A stretch of 16,670 nt of DNA from Flavobacteriales bacterium. Lineage in GTDB: Bacteria; Bacteroidota; Bacteroidia; Flavobacteriales_D; Crocinitomicaceae. The stretch is from assembly GCA_018665005.1 (NCBI GenBank), contig JABJEE010000015.1, positions 1-16,670 of the forward strand, in the 5' to 3' direction. Positions 13,341 through 16,670 of this stretch are shown one piece after another (the first letter of the stretch is position 1; each line of letters begins with the position of its first letter). Position numbers and translations under genes: made by a program. The notes below the pieces were generated by a model, which saw only the letters and a program-made list of their open reading frames with translations, ran no database searches and had not been told where the DNA came from.

Positions 13341-14510
13341 TTAAGAAATAGTATCTCTTCTTTTCCCCTCAAATAATTCGTAGGAGCGAAAGCTACAATC
13401 TAGATTCCCGTTATATACTTTCACCTTTTTTGAGTGTTTCAAACCTATTGATTTGAAGCCCTCTTCACTCGAGGATATGATGCAGGCAGTACCCTCTTTT
13501 ATTTCATGCTTGAGCCAGGTGCCAATTTCTGAGTATAATTCCTCATCCAATTCCAGTCTTTGACCATATGGCGGGTTTGAAATAATAAATAACGGTTCAT
13601 CTGTTTTCTCAACTTCATTGAAAGGTTTACCGGATATTTCTATAAATCTTCCAAAACTGAATTCTCTCAGATTTCGTCTTGACTTTAATACCATCTCATC
13701 AGAAATGTCTGAACCAATAAATCTACAGGGTAATTCTCTTACAATTCTAGTAGCGTTATCATAAATTTCATCCCATAATTTCTGATCGAAATTTTTAAAG
13801 TTTTTAAAAGCATAATGTTGCCTTTCAATATTAGACGGGATGCCTGAGGCTAGTAAGGCACCTTCAATCAATAGTGTGCCTGATCCACAAAAGGGATCTA
13901 ACAATGTAGTTTTTCTATCCCATCCAGACATTCTTATTAAAGAAGCGGCAACAACTTCATTGATTGGTGCTTCTCCCGAGGCATTGCGATAACCTCTTTG
14001 GAAAAGAGGATTTCCGCTTGTATTAACAGAGATGGTGACTTCAGTATTACTGATATATAAATCGATGAGAACCTGAGGGCGTTTAATCTCTATGTCCGGT
14101 CTATCCCCAGTGAGATCTCTAAAGTGATCAACAATAGCATCTTTTACCAATAAATAAGGGTAATGTGTGTTGGTGAATAAATCGGAATAAATGGCTCCTT
14201 TTACAGCAAAGGTTTTTTTAACGTCGAAATATTCAGACCATTTGATTTTCGATGCGCGATTAAATAAGTCATTTTCAGATTTAATTCTAAAACTGGTAAT
14301 TTCAACCAAAATAGCAATACTACATCTCGAATGGAGGTTTAGAAAATAAACATCTTTCCATTTACCCTTAATTTGAACAGCTCTATTGAGTATCTCTACC
14401 TCTTTGTATCCGTATTCTACAAGCTCTTCTTTTAACGTTTCTTCAAATCCAAAAAAACATTTTAAGGTAATGGTTAATTCTTTGTCAAAACCATTCTTGT
14501 TCCCATTCAT
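13341..14510 (-). CDS. THUMP-domain class I SAM-dependent RNA methyltransferase (RlmL N-half type)
   Basis: A 389-residue protein of the COG0116 family, which methylates guanine N2 in large-subunit rRNA (related to the RlmL half of E. coli RlmKL and to Bacillus YpsC). An N-terminal ferredoxin-like/THUMP RNA-binding region spans about residues 10-165, followed by the QRGYR motif (171-175). The Rossmann methyltransferase core carries DPFCGSGT (205-212, SAM-binding), the acidic strand-2 motif GSDIS (266-270) and the catalytic NPPYG (312-316). It lacks the fused RlmK domain found in E. coli, as is usual outside gammaproteobacteria. It converges on gltA and diverges from the patatin gene, 41 bp away. 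The exact rRNA position cannot be read from the sequence, so I give no symbol. Confidence 0.92.
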   Translation of the reverse strand: MNGNKNGFDKELTITLKCFFGFEETLKEELVEYGYKEVEILNRAVQIKGKWKDVYFLNLHSRCSIAILVEITSFRIKSENDLFNRASKIKWSEYFDVKKTFAVKGAIYSDLFTNTHYPYLLVKDAIVDHFRDLTGDRPDIEIKRPQVLIDLYISNTEVTISVNTSGNPLFQRGYRNASGEAPINEVVAASLIRMSGWDRKTTLLDPFCGSGTLLIEGALLASGIPSNIERQHYAFKNFKNFDQKLWDEIYDNATRIVRELPCRFIGSDISDEMVLKSRRNLREFSFGRFIEISGKPFNEVEKTDEPLFIISNPPYGQRLELDEELYSEIGTWLKHEIKEGTACIISSSEEGFKSIGLKHSKKVKVYNGNLDCSFRSYELFEGKRRDTIS

Positions 14511-14524
14511 TTTATCTAATTTTG
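14497..14524 (+). promoter_or_regulatory. Promoter for the patatin-like gene
   Basis: TTG at 14497-14499 is followed, after 17 bases, by TAATTTTG at 14517-14524, a perfect TAnnTTTG -7 box. The spacing is at the short end of the known flavobacterial range (about 17-23). The -33 half lies inside the first codons of the oppositely oriented methyltransferase gene. Transcription would start near 14531, about 20 bases before the TTG start codon. Confidence 0.55.
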
Positions 14525-14551
14525 GTAAAATTCTATTACAAAAGAAAGCAA

Positions 14552-16670
14552 TTGAAAATTAGTTTCCTCTTATTCACTGTGTTTTTTATTTCAGCTATTG
14601 GTTTTAGCCAGCAGCGGGTAGGTCTCGTTTTAAGTGGAGGAGGAGCATCTGCATTGGCTCATTTGGGTGTTATAAAAGCATTAGAAGAAAATGGAATACC
14701 AATTGATTATATTAGTGGAACCTCGGCAGGTGCTTTGATTGGGGGGCTTTATGCTTGTGGTTACAGTCCAGCCCAAATTGAGGAATTCGTGCTGTCAGAG
14801 GATTTCGTTATTATGGCAAAAGGTAAGATTTCGGAAAAAAATCAATTTCTTTTTCGAGATGTAGATAGGAGTGCTTCTGCTATAAGTTTTTCAGTTTCAA
14901 AGGACAGTATTATACGTAAATCAATTCCCTTAAATGTCATTACCCCATCCTTTTTGGATTTTGAAATGCTTATGAAAATGGGACATGTAAGTGCATCATA
15001 CCACAAGGATTTTGATCATTTATTTGTTCCATTTAGATGTGTTGCATCTGACGTTGCACATAAAAAGAGTATAACTTTTTCTAGTGGCAATCTAAATGAG
15101 GCGGTCCGAGCTTCAATGACTTATCCATTGTACTTAAATCCGATTCGTATTCACGACACCTTGTATTTTGATGGAGGGTTGTATAATAATTTTCCTGCAG
15201 ATGTTATGTATAGCGAGTTTGATGCCGATTACATTATTGGAAGTAATGTTTCTCAAAACGCAAGCATTCCTGATGAACGGGATATGTTTGGAGTTCTTGT
15301 TAGTATGACGACTACGCCTACAAGCTTTCATTTGCCTTGCAATGATGGGTTGATCATATTTCCAGAATCTAATATTGGGACTTTTGCTTTTGAGAAAGCA
15401 AAAGAAGCCATTGATGAAGGCTACAGGGCAACGCTAAATCAGATGGATTCAATTCTAAAGCATGTTGAAAGTCGGATATCAATAGACGAGCTTTCGGCCT
15501 CTAGAAAAACATTCAGATCAAATATTATTCCTCTCAAAATTTCAGGAGTGAATACTTTTGAAAGAAATAATGCCAATATCTCTTTTACACAGGCAACCCT
15601 GATCAAGGAAAACAAGAATGAAAGTCTTAATGCCGAAAAATTTGAAAAGCGATATTTCAGATTAAATTCAACTCCTGAAATTGCATATATGTTTCCTAAT
15701 TTTTCGTTGAAAGAAGATTCTACGTTTGGTTTAGATTTAAAAGTAGATAAGTCGAAAGAATTCAAAATCGATGTTGGTGGTCATTTTTCTTCCAGACCTG
15801 TCAATACTGGGTATCTGGGCCTTACTTATCAAAACATGGGAAAATTTGCCACTGCTATTCATGCCGAATCTTATTTTGGAAAATTTTATGGCTCAGTGAA
15901 GACTGATTTTAAAATAGATTTCCCGTCTGTTTTTCCCATTTCGACAAAAGTGTACTTTACGATGAATCGCTGGGATTACTTTCAAAGCTTTGCGACTTTC
16001 TTTGAAGATGTAAGACCTTCTTTTTTGGTCCAGAATGAAATGTATGGTGGGATTGGATTCAAATTGCCTGTTACCAATAGCTCAAATACTGAACTCGATT
16101 TCCGATATTTTGCTCTAGAAGATGACTATTATCAGACAGATGCGTTTACAAATCAAGACACTTCTGATTTTACACGTTTTTCGGGCTACTCTTTATCATG
16201 GGATTATCAGTATAATACACTTAATCGGAAACAATTTTCGGACGAAGGGTCTAGTTTTTTATTTAAAGTTCGATTTATTAATGGAGAGGAAAATACTTTT
16301 CCTGGTTCAAACTCGATTTTAATAGATCCTGTGAATAGACAACATAGATGGTTGAACTTTGAAACAGAACTTCAATCCTACTTTCTTAAAAACAGATTTG
16401 TACATCTCGGTATTCATTTGAAATCTGTTTTTAGTACCCAGCCTCTATTCGCAAATTATACTGCATCTTTACTTTCGGTCCCCTACTTTGATGTGTTGCC
16501 AGATATGAATACCTTTTTTTTACCTGAATACCGTTCTTCTCAATTTTTCGGATCAGGACTTAATGTGGTCCTTTCATTGAAGAAAAAGATTGATTTGAGG
16601 TTCGATTCTTATTGGTATCAACCTATTTTGAAACTATCAAAAAGTCAGAACGGGGTTTTTCAGACTGCAA
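14552..16670 (+). CDS. Patatin-like phospholipase fused to a POTRA/outer-membrane barrel, 3' end cut off
   Basis: An outer-membrane protein with an N-terminal patatin-like lipid acyl hydrolase, resembling PlpD-type (type Vd-like) architecture. I translated 706 codons with no stop up to the window end. A signal peptide covers residues 1-19 (MKISFLLFTVFFISAIGFSQ). The hydrolase has a nucleophile elbow GTSAG (Ser58) and the dyad aspartate in DGG (Asp207). The oxyanion loop reads SGGGASALAHLG (28-39) rather than the usual GGGxRG or GGGxKG. A POTRA-like segment spans about 320-400, followed by beta-strands of a BamA/TamA-like barrel. The start is TTG at 14552: no in-frame ATG lies early enough to keep the GGG loop, and TTG yields an ideal signal peptide. 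It probably releases fatty acids from lipids, but the substrate is unknown. Confidence 0.88.
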   Translation, partial: MKISFLLFTVFFISAIGFSQQRVGLVLSGGGASALAHLGVIKALEENGIPIDYISGTSAGALIGGLYACGYSPAQIEEFVLSEDFVIMAKGKISEKNQFLFRDVDRSASAISFSVSKDSIIRKSIPLNVITPSFLDFEMLMKMGHVSASYHKDFDHLFVPFRCVASDVAHKKSITFSSGNLNEAVRASMTYPLYLNPIRIHDTLYFDGGLYNNFPADVMYSEFDADYIIGSNVSQNASIPDERDMFGVLVSMTTTPTSFHLPCNDGLIIFPESNIGTFAFEKAKEAIDEGYRATLNQMDSILKHVESRISIDELSASRKTFRSNIIPLKISGVNTFERNNANISFTQATLIKENKNESLNAEKFEKRYFRLNSTPEIAYMFPNFSLKEDSTFGLDLKVDKSKEFKIDVGGHFSSRPVNTGYLGLTYQNMGKFATAIHAESYFGKFYGSVKTDFKIDFPSVFPISTKVYFTMNRWDYFQSFATFFEDVRPSFLVQNEMYGGIGFKLPVTNSSNTELDFRYFALEDDYYQTDAFTNQDTSDFTRFSGYSLSWDYQYNTLNRKQFSDEGSSFLFKVRFINGEENTFPGSNSILIDPVNRQHRWLNFETELQSYFLKNRFVHLGIHLKSVFSTQPLFANYTASLLSVPYFDVLPDMNTFFLPEYRSSQFFGSGLNVVLSLKKKIDLRFDSYWYQPILKLSKSQNGVFQTA

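Noticed and set aside
13331..13356. Possible bidirectional terminator hairpin (AGATA ... TATCT) at the gltA/methyltransferase junction
   Set aside because: The stem is only about five A/T-rich pairs with a long loop and no clear T-run.
13786..13809. Short repeated TTTTTAAAG in the methyltransferase gene
   Set aside because: It encodes the in-frame FKNFKNF segment and is low-complexity AT-rich coding sequence, not a distinct element.
15134..15765. 65- and 108-residue minus-strand frames opposite the patatin gene
   Set aside because: They are antisense to a continuous frame with signal peptide, catalytic dyad and barrel; no independent evidence supports them.

Overview
The window looks like chromosomal DNA from an AT-rich Bacteroidota (Flavobacteriia or Cytophagia type). 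Supporting signs are two secreted proteins with type IX secretion (T9SS) C-terminal sorting domains, a TonB-dependent receptor with an N-terminal carboxypeptidase-regulatory-like domain, a DUF4249 lipoprotein, a DPP4-like S9 peptidase, and promoter elements fitting the Bacteroidota TAnnTTTG -7 consensus. I see no RNA genes, CRISPR arrays, insertion sequences or phage genes.

Layout. Positions 1-916 (minus) hold the 5' two thirds of gltX, which has its own -7 element. Positions 960-9593 hold six tightly packed minus-strand genes. In transcription order they are a lamin-tail-domain T9SS protein, a TonB-dependent receptor, a T9SS-secreted endonuclease I, a lipoprotein carrying only the 5'-nucleotidase C-terminal domain, an exported metallophosphatase carrying only the 5'-nucleotidase N-terminal domain, and a DUF4249 lipoprotein. 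Gaps are 37 bp or less and two junctions overlap. A 184-bp divergent intergenic region (9594-9777) contains a palindrome and separates this operon from a plus-strand DPP4-like peptidase (9778-11940). Next come citrate synthase gltA (12051-13337, plus), a convergent THUMP-type rRNA methyltransferase (13341-14510, minus), and a divergent patatin-like protein with an outer-membrane barrel (14552 to the window end, plus, partial).

How the genes fit together. The six-gene block reads as a nucleic-acid scavenging locus, analogous in logic to a polysaccharide utilization locus. A surface or secreted nuclease and a lamin-tail protein would act on extracellular DNA, the TonB receptor would import products, and a two-piece 5'-nucleotidase would remove phosphate in the periplasm. 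This is inference from domain content and operon structure; no substrate can be proven from sequence alone. The flanking genes are housekeeping (gltX, gltA, methyltransferase) or generic envelope/peptidase functions.

Smaller oddities: two perfect 13-bp tandem repeats in two unrelated coding genes (unit length not a multiple of 3), two TTG start codons, and a patatin promoter that lies inside the start of the neighbouring gene.
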